Virus record (IMG/VR): IMGVR_UViG_3300020183_000139
Coordinates: 1-45,755 of that record
Source of the DNA: a virus
DNA length: 45,755 nt
Strand: one strand, 5' to 3'
In this document: positions 16,377 through 26,179 of the stretch, in pieces
Layout: each line of letters begins with the position of its first letter
How positions within the stretch are numbered: the first letter of the stretch is position 1
Position numbers and translations under genes: made by a program
Notes under the pieces: model-generated
Database searches by the model: none
What the model was told of the DNA's origin: nothing
What the model saw: only the letters and a program-made list of their open reading frames with translations

Positions 16377-17792
16377 ATGGCCAACCCCTTCTCAGGACTC
16401 GAAAACATCGGACAGTCGTACCTCGCCGGCGTGCAGCTGGCCAACCAACGTCAGGCGCGTGAGGATGCCATCGCGCAGCGGCGGGAAGAGGCGCGAGTGC
16501 GCGAGAGGTATTATCAGGACCTTGTTGGTCAACGCGCTGAAGCAGCAAAGCTCGCCGCCCAAGGCCGTGAGGATGCCATCAAGCAGCGGGAGGAAGAGGC
16601 GCGAGTGCGCGAGAGGTATTATCAGGAGTTGATTGATGAACGGCAGGCCCAGCGCGAGGCGCAGTTGAGAGCGCGATTTGACCAAGCAGCTGCAATGTTT
16701 GGGCAGGACCTAGTACTGGCCGACGGAACCCCTGATTATGCAGCCTCCGCCTTGAGGCGCGATCGCCGATTGCAGGGAGAACAGACTGCGGCCGCCGAGG
16801 GTGAGCTTGCGGCTCTTTACGGCACCCAGCCGCCGCTAGCACCTGAAATCGTTGCCAGTCCCGCGTACCAGACCGGAAGGATTCGCGGCACGGCCAAACG
16901 GTTGGCCGATGAGCGAGCAGAAACCATTGCCATGATCCGGCGCGGGTATGTACCCGTTGACCAGGAACTGCCGCCTGAGGTCGTAAGTCAAATCGAAGAT
17001 CTTTCGACTCCTGACATTTTTTCTGGCGCTATGCGAGCGCCGGTGGCTCCAGCGCCGGGGGGTGAAATTAGATCGGTTGGTGGCCGTCGCTTTTTGGCTC
17101 CGGCACCGGCCGCCGAAAAACCAAAAAAGGCAGGCACGGTGAAGTTTACCACCCCCGGCGGCGAAGAGGTTTCGATCGACTTGACGCCTGAGGCGGCCCG
17201 CGCATTGCAAGCCGAACGCCTTGCGTCGGTCGATAAGGAGCCCGATCCCTTCAGCGACATCGACGAGGCGGAAAAGGAACTCAAGCGTTTGGCCGGTCGT
17301 GGGAAGGATGTTGAGGTCAACGTCTACGAAGACGATCAAGGCAACATCAAAGTCCGCAAGGATGCCTTTGGATTTTATGGCGAAAGCGCGGGGCTCACGC
17401 CGGATGAGGCCAAGGCGCAACTGGATGTGCTACGCAAAACTCGCAAGGAGGCTCTTGGCATGACCCCCTCCGAGCCCGTTCCCGCAAACCGCGCCGAGGC
17501 CGCCGCACGCGACCGTCGCGTCACGCCGATCGGCGTTCTGACAAATCTGCCTCCGATTACCCAACGCGTTCGCACCAACGCGCTGCCTCCAGTTGTCAAC
17601 TCGCTGGCGCCGGTCTCGCCGGTTTCTCCAGAGAGCCTGCGCGGCTTGGACGCGGACGAGTTAAGGCAGGCGTTGCAGGGGGCAGGCGTCCCAACTGCTG
17701 CTGGCACCAACAGCATTCCCTTGGGTCAAATGCCCGGGTCATTTGACACCATTATGCGTTTGCCTCGCGGCCGCGCCCCGATTGACCTTTGA
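16377..17792 (+). CDS. Putative internal virion protein with duplicated coiled-coil unit
   Basis: 471 residues. The first 120 are charged helices; two copies of a unit REDAIxQRxEEARVRERYYQ lie 36 residues apart and are also repeated at DNA level. The middle is Pro/Ala-rich, with a small ordered segment (GTVKFTTPGGEEVSIDLTPE). The rest is polar and looks disordered. It lies between the membrane-segment protein and the polyvalent protein, with four-base gaps on both sides, so it is probably packaged and ejected with them. Confidence 0.5.
   Translation: MANPFSGLENIGQSYLAGVQLANQRQAREDAIAQRREEARVRERYYQDLVGQRAEAAKLAAQGREDAIKQREEEARVRERYYQELIDERQAQREAQLRARFDQAAAMFGQDLVLADGTPDYAASALRRDRRLQGEQTAAAEGELAALYGTQPPLAPEIVASPAYQTGRIRGTAKRLADERAETIAMIRRGYVPVDQELPPEVVSQIEDLSTPDIFSGAMRAPVAPAPGGEIRSVGGRRFLAPAPAAEKPKKAGTVKFTTPGGEEVSIDLTPEAARALQAERLASVDKEPDPFSDIDEAEKELKRLAGRGKDVEVNVYEDDQGNIKVRKDAFGFYGESAGLTPDEAKAQLDVLRKTRKEALGMTPSEPVPANRAEAAARDRRVTPIGVLTNLPPITQRVRTNALPPVVNSLAPVSPVSPESLRGLDADELRQALQGAGVPTAAGTNSIPLGQMPGSFDTIMRLPRGRAPIDL
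16461..16632 (+). repeat. Spaced direct repeat, 108-bp period, inside an internal virion gene
   Basis: The segments starting at 16461 and 16569 are nearly identical over about 60 bp; both include GAGGCGCGAGTGCGCGAGAG followed by GTATTATCAGGA. The period is 108 bp, exactly 36 codons, so the reading frame is kept and a coiled-coil unit is duplicated. The high DNA identity suggests a recent duplication. Confidence 0.85.
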
Positions 17793-17795
17793 CCC

Positions 17796-20700
17796 ATGCC
17801 TATCGAGATCGACTTCGGCCGGGAACTGGGGGCTGTCGCTTTTCCAGACGATGTCACTGAGGAGCAGGCGCAGCAGTACGCCCGCGAGAACTACCAAGCG
17901 ATCCGCCAAAAACTGCTTCAGCAGCGGAGGGATGAACTCGCTGCTGAGACCGAACGCGAGGAGAGGACCAAGTTTCAGCTGGGGCAATACGGGGCGCTGG
18001 AAACGGTTGGAGGGCAGCTTTACGAAGCGCCTCGCGCCGCTGGCAGAATGCTTGGATCAGCACTCAAAGGCGCGGCCAACGTCATGGAGTGGCTACAGCC
18101 TCCGGATGTCAATCCCGAGACCGGAATCCCGGTCTGGGTGAACCCTGAAACCGGGGTTCCGATTCAAAAACCGGCTCCAGTTCCAGTTGAGCAGACCTCG
18201 ATTTTTCAAACGGGCCAGCAACTGACTGAAATTGCTGAAGGGTTACCGTCCATCCCAGGGGCCGCAGAAACCATTCCCGGACAAGTCATGGGTGGCGTTG
18301 GATCTGTTGCGGGCTTAGTGCCAGCTGCTCTTGTCGGGGGACCGTTTGCAGCCGGAGGGGTTTACGGTCTGTCGGCAGGACAAGAGGCATTGGAAGATGC
18401 GCGTCGAACCATCAATAAGCGCATCGCGGAACGATTGGCGATCGGGGATTTTGCCGGTGCAGACGAGTTGCGCTCTCAGTTGCCAGAAATTGAAGCCACG
18501 GCGTTTGCTCTGACCGCGCCAATCGGTGCTGTCACCGAGGGCGCACTCGGTCTGGCCGGCCGCGTTGGACGTATTGGGCGCGGTCGCCCAACCATCGGCG
18601 GCATAGGGTCAAAGATTGCGGAACGCATGATACCAAAGGCTGCCAGCGTCCGCACGCAGAACATGATCCGTGGCGGCATCGAAGGCGTCGCGACTGAGGG
18701 GCTCCAAGAATCGCTTGAGCAAACGCTTGGAAACATGGCGGCAAAAGTCACCTATGACCCCGAGCGCGGAGTCATGGATGGCGTCGCCCAAGCCGGATTT
18801 ATTGGAGCCGCTACCGGCGGTTTTGTCGGCGGAACGGTTGGTTCTCGGAAGAATCTCGGCGCTGCCAACGCGGTCGCCGAGGCCACAGGCGCGGACCCGT
18901 CCAACCCGCTGCCCCGTGCGACGGCGACGTTGGCCGGCATCCAAGACGGCCCCGAACCCGCCGGCCCGATTGACATTGAGCCTGAGATCACGCCGGAAGA
19001 GGTGTTGCAAAGGTCGCGGGAGCTTGGGATTCCGATGCCGGATGAGGTGCCAACCACCCCGACCCCTGCTCCTGCACCTACGCCGGCCACGCCGGCCGCC
19101 GCCGCTCCCACGCCGGTGCCTGCCCCTGCCCCTGTCCCTGCACCCACGCCGCCCACTCCTGCCGTCGCTGTCGCACCCGGAGAACTCGAGGCCGACGAGC
19201 AGGCCGAACTCGATTCGCTGATCGAGAAGGAGGCTGCTGGCACGCTCACCGAGGACGACAGCATCACGTTGTCCGCTTACCGTGCCCGACTGGGCATACC
19301 TACAGAAATATCAACCCCCACACCCAGTGCCATTCAAGAACAAGGCGCAGATGAAGGCGTGCTTCGCCGAGAAGAACCGCAACCCGAAGTCCAAGTGGAA
19401 CTGCCGGAAGTGGCTGAAGGAGAGCGGCCTCCCGAAGGAGCCGGGGCCGAAGCCCAAGTCACCCCGGAAGAAGTCCAGCAGGTAAAGGCGGAGGTGGTGC
19501 CGGAGGCTGCCCCGGCGCCTGCAACCCCAGCTGTTCAATCCGCGAAGCTCCCCAAGGATCTCGCTGGCGCCAAGCCGCGCTACAACATCTCGATGGATGC
19601 CTATCTGCCGAGGTTTGACAGCGACTTCGATCTGGCCGCGTTCATTGTTACACAGAAGGTTCCATCAAAGCGCGACGCTGATTACCTCAAGTGGGCTGTT
19701 GAGCAATCAGGGATGACTCCCGAGCAAGTCCGTCAACACGGGCTGAAGGTTCGCGCTGAACTAAAGCAACTAGCATCGCAGACAAAGGGGGGCACCTCGC
19801 AAAAGCCGGCCGCGTTGACTGTGTCGGCGGTGGCGATCACGACACCGGAGGTGAAGGTTACAGCAACTCCTGCTCCAGCCCCAGCGCCTGCGCCTGCGCC
19901 CACTCTAGCCCCCACCCCCGCAGCCGACCCTAACGAGAAGCTCGCCGCGTTTATCGAAGATGTAGACGGCGCGATCACGAATCTTGAATCGCCGGCCAAG
20001 CTGCGTGCGATGGTCAAGAAGGCGGTTGCCGCTGGCCACATAACAGCCAGAGACGCTGCTGAGATCGCCAGGGTTCAGAAGTCCATGGGAAGCGCCGAGG
20101 ACACGACCGACGCGTTTGGTGAGTTTGCGAGCTACCTGAACAGAGAGTTGGAGAAGCGGCGGAAGGCGCCGGCGGCGGCTGCGGCGGCTGCGGCTGCGCC
20201 TGCCAAACTTATTTCCACCGCACCGGCCACAGAGCCTGCCCCTGCCCAAGCGCGAGAGGTCCAAACCCCTCCAGCCGAAAAGCAGGCCACCGAACCGCTG
20301 GCTCCGAAAGCCCAGAAACAATTCCTGCTTGCACAGATCGACGAGGCTATCGCCGCTGCGCCCGAAGAGGCGACCTCGGAGACCATTCGCATCACCGTTC
20401 CCGGAGATGGCGAGTTTACGCTGCTCAACTACAAGGCTGCGTTGACTCGCTTCAAGGATCTCGCCAAGCAGTTTCCGGTAAGCCCACTTGGTGGCGAACC
20501 AAAAATGCGGACGGAAGCCAAGCAGGCTCTGCGTCTTGGAACGCTGACGCTGAAAAACGCCCTGAAGTCTGGCGCTGAAATGGCGGCAGACCCATCCCAA
20601 CGCAAAGACGCACCTATTACGGCGATTTTTTCGGACGGCAATCGGATTGTCGCAACTGATGGCAAGACGTTGCTCCAGATAAACGTGAACGCCGGCGGCA

Positions 20701-23700
20701 CAACCGCCAAGCCGATCACGGTCGATGAAACCGGAAAACCGAAGGTCTTCGACACCAAGTACCCAAACGTTGATCAAGTCATTCCGCAAACCACGACCAT
20801 CGTTTCGCCGAAGATCAACACCGAGCGGCTCTTTACGGTGCTGACGCAGGCCAATCAGGCGGCGTTGGATCCTGATTCCCGCGATCCGGTCCGCGACGCA
20901 ACCGCGCAGGTGGTCCTTAACCGCGACGGTTCCATCGGCGTGTTTTCAGAAGTACAAGGCAAGACAAGCTACTCACATAACGTGCGGCGCGGGGCCAAGG
21001 TGCTGACGGGCTACAACATTCGTCGTTTTATTGACATCGTGCAGGCAATGCGACGCGTCGGCGTTGCCGAGTTCGATCTTGCGGTCAGCGACGAGTCGGG
21101 GCGTTCGTTGAAAACTGATGCAGGCGTGCTGCTGGCACCTGGAGTCAAGGGCCTGATAATGCCGGTGCGCCTCGACAAGTACGAGGTGCCAACGTGGGCG
21201 ATGGAGCCGGATACGGGTTTTGCTGTCTCCGCCCAATCCGCCATCGACACCATCGACCGGATCAACAAGGGCCTGTCAGAAAACCAGTATTCCGATCCGT
21301 TGTTTCTGACGCCGCTGGCAAAGCTCGCGTTGCAGATCGCCAAGCGTTTGATCCAAGCCGGCGTCGCGGTTGAGCAGGCAATCCGTCAGGCGATTGCAGA
21401 GGCTCGCCAACAGCTACCGAACGACACGGCAAATGATCAGGAGCTTGAGGCGCGGTTGGTGGAAGACGCGCAGTACACACAAGCTGTCGCCGCTGGTGAC
21501 ATGGAGACGGCCCAGAGGATGGTCGATGAGGCGGCGAAGGCGGCTGGGTATGACGCCCGTCCATATTACCACGGAACCAACGCCGTGTGGACTGAGTACG
21601 AAGACGTTGGTGCTACGACAACAGGCGGAAGAATGTTGCGTCGAGACGTTCCAGGTGCGGCTCCCATTTTCGTTTCGAGCGACCCGGATGTAGCAGAGAG
21701 CTATGGCGAAAACGTCAAGAAGCTCTACATCAACTTTGGTGCTCCCGGAAAACAGGTCACCATTAACGCTAATGGAAAGACCTGGAGATCGGTTTATGAC
21801 CAAGTCGCGAACGCGCTCAACGAAGGCGCTCAATCGGTCTTGGTCAAAAATGTGATTGATTCGACATTTCAGGCAGACCTCGTTCCGTCTGATGTTGTAT
21901 CTGTAATTTACCCGGAACAAATCAAATCCGCCGACCCAGTCACCCGCGACGACGCCGGCAACGTCATTCCGCTGTCTCGCAGATTCCAATCCAGCACCGC
22001 CGACATCCGTGGCACCCAACCCGACTCCGTCGAAGCCATCCTCCAGAAGGTCATCGCCGCCACCGACACCAAGGGCAAAGCCTTCGAGGCCGTCACGGCG
22101 CTTTCCAACGCGGTTCTGAATCAGGCCGCCCGCATCGCTCTGGCGATCTACAAAAAAACCAAGTCTTGGCTGGCTGCTCGCGATGCTGGCATGGACTACA
22201 TCAAGTCCCACATCCAGCTGCAAAACGAGCCGGAGACGGCCGCGAACTTCGAGGAGTTCATCAAGGGTGTTCCCAATCAGGAGATCCCTGCCGGCGCCCC
22301 GGCGTTGCCGCAGCCTCCAAGCCCCGCCGAAATCGTTCCCTCGCGAGGTCTGTTCATTGGCGACATCGAACGCGACACTGACGAGAACTGGGCGGCAGAG
22401 GCCAAGAAGTGGGTGGACTTCTTCAAGGGCAACTTGGAGCGCGCATTTCAGGTTACGTTGACCGCAGACATCGACAACGCGTTTCGCGAGTACGTCCTCT
22501 CCGAACTGCTCCAACGCAGCGAACTAGAGGTTGCCCGCGCCAAGAACGACGTGGACCTGCTGCGCGCCCTTAATCTACAGGAGCGCATCGCCAACGCCGA
22601 AGTCAAGCTGGGTGCTGTCACCGGCAAGGCCATGGCCGCCCGGCGACTTTCGCAGGAGCGGTACTGGTGGCTTCAGCCTGCGCTCATCTACCGAAACCTG
22701 ATCCGCAAGCGCCAAGCCGAGGCCATACCGTTCCCGCAATTCGTCTCCCAGCAGGTTCGCCAATGGCTTCTCCAGTCAGGCCGGGAAGCCGTTGATCAGA
22801 TGCGCGAAACCATGAAGCGGGCAGACGCGGTGTTTGCCCGCGAGTTCCGCAAGATCAAGCAGGTCCCGGGCGCTCCCGGAGAAGGCCCGATTGAAATCCG
22901 GTGGTCTGAGATACTGACCAAAGCCATCGACACCCAAGGCAGCATCCGCCAGAAGATGCTTCAGATCATCCTGGCCGACCCCCGCCTGCGAAACCTGAGC
23001 CCTGCTGGCATCGCGGAGATCACCAATCTGCTGACGACGGCGTGGGAACAAAAGCGTAACCAGATTTTTCGGGCGGAGTTCCGCAAGAAGGTGCCCCTGC
23101 CGACGGTCAAGGCGGACAACCGTGAAAAACTCTTCCGCGCTCTTCCGCGCATTCTAAGGTACTCGAACATCGCCCGCGCTACGCCGGGGGCGTTTTCGAT
23201 CCTCGACGGACCGGACACCGCTCTGCTGTGGGAGCAGGCGTTCCGCGATGCCGTGGCGCCGGAGTTCGGTGTAGCCGAACTCAACGGGGTGACGGCCCGC
23301 AAGATCACCGAGTTGGCCAAGGTCGCGCAGTCCCGCCAAGGCATCAATCGCAACGAGATCATCCAGCAGATGTTCCGCCTTATGCAGCGCGAAGGCGGAG
23401 TCCGGTTTTGGGACGCGCTGCGCGATTATTGGTACGCCGCCGTGCTATCAGGCACGCGCACCCAAGTAGACAACGCGCTGAACATTCTCAACGGCGCACT
23501 GAACACGGCCATGTTTGCTGGTATGGCCAAGGGCGATGCAGGCCTTGTCACCTACAGTGCGCTCAAGGGCCTCGCGGAAGGCGTTCGCGACTTCTGGCCG
23601 ATGCTTTGGAAGGGCGAGCTTTACCGCTCTGTCAACTTTAACCCGGACCAACCGGGCAACGCGCTCGAGGGCCTCGGTCAATCGCGCAAGCTGTTTGCCC

Positions 23701-25190
23701 GTGGCATCAGCCAGATGAAGTACGTAAGCCGCCTAATCCAGGCGCTTGATCACGTCACCGCCCTTATGTCCGACGCCACTGCGAAGGCCTACACCCTAAG
23801 CAAGGAATACGATTCCAATGCCGCCAGAAAATACCTGATGCCGGATGCTGGCATAGTTGCGGCCGCCCGCGATCAGGCAATCGCCGAAGGGACGCGGCCG
23901 GAGTTGGTCAACAAGCGGACCCGCGAAATCATTGAGTCCAAGATTCCTACCGAGGTGCTGCTGACTGCCAAGGAGATCCGCGAGTCGGTGACATTTACCG
24001 AGGTGCCGCAGGGGATCATGGGGGCCGTCTATGAGGCTCTTAACGCCGGCGCTCGCAAATTCCCCGCGCTGAAATTCGTCACCGGAACCAACTTCGTGCG
24101 CTTCGCCGCCAACTACACGAACGAGCTTCTGAACTACGCGGCGCCGGTGGCACTGTGGCGCTGGTTTCAATCCGCGCCTGGAAAATCCGAAGGCCCGCTT
24201 GGGCTGACCTACTCCCAGAGCCGCCGCGATCTGCTTTTGGCCAAGGCAGCCATCGGCACGGCTCTCGGCGCGTTCGCAGCTGCGTTGTTCCTCGGCGACG
24301 ATGACAAGGAGGAGGATCGCAACATCGACATCACCGGGTCGTTCAAGTCCCTCGATCCTAATAAGCGCAAGCAGCTGCTAGCGGAAGGGCGCCAGCCGTA
24401 CTCGATCCGGTTCGGCAACACTTATGTGTCCTACCGACAACTGGGTTTTGGCGGACTGCTTGGCGCCGTTGGTGAACTGCGCGATCGCCAGTTGTTTGCT
24501 CCGGAGAAGTGGTCCAAGGAATCCATCATCGACAAGATGCTTGATGCAGCTGCTGCCGGGCTTTTGATCGTCAAGGATTCGTCGGCGATATCCGGCCTGA
24601 CAGAGTTCCTTGGGTTTGCCAACGCGTACAAGTACGACACCAACGAAGTCATCGAAAAAGCGGTGCCGCGTTACGTAGCGCGTCTGGCGGGATCTTTGAT
24701 TCCCAACATCCTGAAGGAGGTCGATGCTTGGTCCGATCCGTCGATCTTCAAGGCCGAGGGCGGTAATCTGGGTTACGAATACTTCCTTCAGCAGGTGCCC
24801 TATGCTCGCCGTGATATTGGGCCGGGTCCGATCCTGAACGTTTTGGGCGAGCCGGCGGTCGTCGAACGCTATCCGTGGAGCCGCTGGGTCAAGGAACGCC
24901 GCGAGGATCTAGCTTGGGACACGCTCGGCCGCCTTGCCAGTCGCGGCATATTTATGCCGACACCAGCCATCACCGTAAAGGTCAACGACAATGGCACGCG
25001 CCGCGAGCTTACCCGAGACGAGGCCTACGCCTACCAACGCACAGTTGGCCAGGGTTACCGCAAGTTCATCGAGCAGAACTCCAAGCGCCTGCTGGCATTG
25101 CAGCCCGAGCAGGCTGCTGAATTCATCGACAAAAACGCTGATCGAATCCGCCGCGACGCCCGTGAAAAACTTCAAAGGGGAGTGCGGTAG
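17796..25190 (+). CDS. Giant polyvalent protein: sliding-clamp-like and ADP-ribosyltransferase-like regions, large helical C-terminus
   Basis: 2464 residues. Layout: N-terminal virion-type segment; Gly/Ala hydrophobic stretch about 163-195; Pro/Ala linkers at about 420-465 and 690-710; a sliding-clamp-like region at about 905-1125 (FSDGNRIVATDGKTLLQI near 940; closing GLIMPVRLDK near 1119); an ADP-ribosyltransferase-like region at about 1250-1395 (YYHGT at 1257-1261, IFVSSDPDVAESYG from 1291, PEQIKSA around 1373-1379); then about 1000 helical residues resembling the C-terminal domain of other large polyvalent phage proteins, with a hydrophobic segment at about 2145-2166. Such proteins are packaged and injected, carrying effector domains that act early in the cell. 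It ends the tail operon. Domain calls are by eye. Confidence 0.75.
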   Translation: MPIEIDFGRELGAVAFPDDVTEEQAQQYARENYQAIRQKLLQQRRDELAAETEREERTKFQLGQYGALETVGGQLYEAPRAAGRMLGSALKGAANVMEWLQPPDVNPETGIPVWVNPETGVPIQKPAPVPVEQTSIFQTGQQLTEIAEGLPSIPGAAETIPGQVMGGVGSVAGLVPAALVGGPFAAGGVYGLSAGQEALEDARRTINKRIAERLAIGDFAGADELRSQLPEIEATAFALTAPIGAVTEGALGLAGRVGRIGRGRPTIGGIGSKIAERMIPKAASVRTQNMIRGGIEGVATEGLQESLEQTLGNMAAKVTYDPERGVMDGVAQAGFIGAATGGFVGGTVGSRKNLGAANAVAEATGADPSNPLPRATATLAGIQDGPEPAGPIDIEPEITPEEVLQRSRELGIPMPDEVPTTPTPAPAPTPATPAAAAPTPVPAPAPVPAPTPPTPAVAVAPGELEADEQAELDSLIEKEAAGTLTEDDSITLSAYRARLGIPTEISTPTPSAIQEQGADEGVLRREEPQPEVQVELPEVAEGERPPEGAGAEAQVTPEEVQQVKAEVVPEAAPAPATPAVQSAKLPKDLAGAKPRYNISMDAYLPRFDSDFDLAAFIVTQKVPSKRDADYLKWAVEQSGMTPEQVRQHGLKVRAELKQLASQTKGGTSQKPAALTVSAVAITTPEVKVTATPAPAPAPAPAPTLAPTPAADPNEKLAAFIEDVDGAITNLESPAKLRAMVKKAVAAGHITARDAAEIARVQKSMGSAEDTTDAFGEFASYLNRELEKRRKAPAAAAAAAAAPAKLISTAPATEPAPAQAREVQTPPAEKQATEPLAPKAQKQFLLAQIDEAIAAAPEEATSETIRITVPGDGEFTLLNYKAALTRFKDLAKQFPVSPLGGEPKMRTEAKQALRLGTLTLKNALKSGAEMAADPSQRKDAPITAIFSDGNRIVATDGKTLLQINVNAGGTTAKPITVDETGKPKVFDTKYPNVDQVIPQTTTIVSPKINTERLFTVLTQANQAALDPDSRDPVRDATAQVVLNRDGSIGVFSEVQGKTSYSHNVRRGAKVLTGYNIRRFIDIVQAMRRVGVAEFDLAVSDESGRSLKTDAGVLLAPGVKGLIMPVRLDKYEVPTWAMEPDTGFAVSAQSAIDTIDRINKGLSENQYSDPLFLTPLAKLALQIAKRLIQAGVAVEQAIRQAIAEARQQLPNDTANDQELEARLVEDAQYTQAVAAGDMETAQRMVDEAAKAAGYDARPYYHGTNAVWTEYEDVGATTTGGRMLRRDVPGAAPIFVSSDPDVAESYGENVKKLYINFGAPGKQVTINANGKTWRSVYDQVANALNEGAQSVLVKNVIDSTFQADLVPSDVVSVIYPEQIKSADPVTRDDAGNVIPLSRRFQSSTADIRGTQPDSVEAILQKVIAATDTKGKAFEAVTALSNAVLNQAARIALAIYKKTKSWLAARDAGMDYIKSHIQLQNEPETAANFEEFIKGVPNQEIPAGAPALPQPPSPAEIVPSRGLFIGDIERDTDENWAAEAKKWVDFFKGNLERAFQVTLTADIDNAFREYVLSELLQRSELEVARAKNDVDLLRALNLQERIANAEVKLGAVTGKAMAARRLSQERYWWLQPALIYRNLIRKRQAEAIPFPQFVSQQVRQWLLQSGREAVDQMRETMKRADAVFAREFRKIKQVPGAPGEGPIEIRWSEILTKAIDTQGSIRQKMLQIILADPRLRNLSPAGIAEITNLLTTAWEQKRNQIFRAEFRKKVPLPTVKADNREKLFRALPRILRYSNIARATPGAFSILDGPDTALLWEQAFRDAVAPEFGVAELNGVTARKITELAKVAQSRQGINRNEIIQQMFRLMQREGGVRFWDALRDYWYAAVLSGTRTQVDNALNILNGALNTAMFAGMAKGDAGLVTYSALKGLAEGVRDFWPMLWKGELYRSVNFNPDQPGNALEGLGQSRKLFARGISQMKYVSRLIQALDHVTALMSDATAKAYTLSKEYDSNAARKYLMPDAGIVAAARDQAIAEGTRPELVNKRTREIIESKIPTEVLLTAKEIRESVTFTEVPQGIMGAVYEALNAGARKFPALKFVTGTNFVRFAANYTNELLNYAAPVALWRWFQSAPGKSEGPLGLTYSQSRRDLLLAKAAIGTALGAFAAALFLGDDDKEEDRNIDITGSFKSLDPNKRKQLLAEGRQPYSIRFGNTYVSYRQLGFGGLLGAVGELRDRQLFAPEKWSKESIIDKMLDAAAAGLLIVKDSSAISGLTEFLGFANAYKYDTNEVIEKAVPRYVARLAGSLIPNILKEVDAWSDPSIFKAEGGNLGYEYFLQQVPYARRDIGPGPILNVLGEPAVVERYPWSRWVKERREDLAWDTLGRLASRGIFMPTPAITVKVNDNGTRRELTRDEAYAYQRTVGQGYRKFIEQNSKRLLALQPEQAAEFIDKNADRIRRDAREKLQRGVR

Positions 25191-25194
25191 CTGC

Positions 25195-25223
25195 TTGACG
25201 CATTGCACCAGTTGCCATACGGT
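25195..25223 (+). promoter_or_regulatory. Sigma-70-like promoter candidate before recT
   Basis: TTGACG at 25195-25200, a 17-bp spacer and TACGGT at 25218-25223 (three of six consensus positions), eight bases before the recT ATG. The start would be almost leaderless. The -35 is part of GCTTGACG (25193-25200), a word shared with the repressor operator at 40266. It lies in the only gap of any size between the tail operon and the recombination operon. Confidence 0.5.
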
Positions 25224-25231
25224 GAGTCCGT

Positions 25232-26179
25232 ATGAGCAACCTCCAAGTCACCGTTCAATCAAACCCATCCCAACCTCTCAGCGCCTTCTCCTCGGAGCAC
25301 GCGTTCGTCTCAGTGCAGCGCATGGCCAAGGCCCTGTGCTCCAGCACGCTCGTCCCGGACAGCTACCGGGGCGAGGCCAACCTCGGCAACTGCATCATCG
25401 CCCTGGAACTCAGCCAGCGCATCGGCGCCTCGGTCATGGCCGTGATGCAGTCCATGGTCCCCATCCACGGCAAGCCTACGTGGTCTGCCGCGTTTCTGAT
25501 TGCCACCGTCAACAGCTGCGGCCGGTTCTCCCCCATGCGATTCCGCTGGGTGGGCAAGGAAGGCACCGACGACTGGGGATGCCGCGCCTTCGCTGTCGAG
25601 CGCGAGGGGAACCTTGAACTGGTCGGCGCCTTGGTGACGATCGGCATGGCCAAGGCCGAGGGCTGGTACTCCAAGAACGGTTCCAAGTGGAAGACCATGC
25701 CGGAGCAGATGCTCCAGTACCGCGCCGCTGCGTTTTGGACCCGCGCCTACGCGCCCGAGATCGCCTTGGGTATGCACACCGCCGAAGAAATCCAAGACAC
25801 GCCACAGGCCCAAGAGGTCGTTCGGCCGACGGTCGTGGACGTGACCCCAACGCCGCCTGAGCCCAAGCCCCGCAGAAAGAAGCCGGAGCCTGAGCCTGAG
25901 CCGGCACCAGTCGCGGTTGTTGAGCCCGCCCCCGCTCCCGCCCCGGAGCCCACACCCGCACCGGAGCCCGCCCCGGCCGAGGACACCGTCGATTCCACCC
26001 TTGCCCAGATCGGGATCACCTACGCGCAGCTGAAAAAGCTCGCCACCGATCTTGAGTGGTGGACCGATGCCGACAGCTACCCGACCACTCAGGATCTTCC
26101 CCCGGAGATCCAGCAGTGGGTCATCCGAAACAAGCGTGGCATCGCTCGGGCGGTGGCGAAGGCCGGAGGTGCGTTGTGA
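25232..26179 (+). CDS. recT: RecT-family single-strand annealing protein
   Basis: 315 residues. The core (about 20-195) shows the RecT pattern: LCSSTLVPDSYRG, NLGNCIIALELSQRIGASVM, VPIHGKPTWSAAFLIATVN, AKAEGWYSKNGSKWKTMPEQ, then RAAAFWTRAYAPEIALGMHT. A long Pro/Glu/Ala linker (about 200-250) leads to a small C-terminal helical domain. It would anneal complementary single strands during recombination or repair, with the RecE-like nuclease next door. First gene of the operon; its TGA overlaps the GTG of the next gene, and GGAGG at 26165-26169 serves that gene. Confidence 0.92.
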   Translation: MSNLQVTVQSNPSQPLSAFSSEHAFVSVQRMAKALCSSTLVPDSYRGEANLGNCIIALELSQRIGASVMAVMQSMVPIHGKPTWSAAFLIATVNSCGRFSPMRFRWVGKEGTDDWGCRAFAVEREGNLELVGALVTIGMAKAEGWYSKNGSKWKTMPEQMLQYRAAAFWTRAYAPEIALGMHTAEEIQDTPQAQEVVRPTVVDVTPTPPEPKPRRKKPEPEPEPAPVAVVEPAPAPAPEPTPAPEPAPAEDTVDSTLAQIGITYAQLKKLATDLEWWTDADSYPTTQDLPPEIQQWVIRNKRGIARAVAKAGGAL

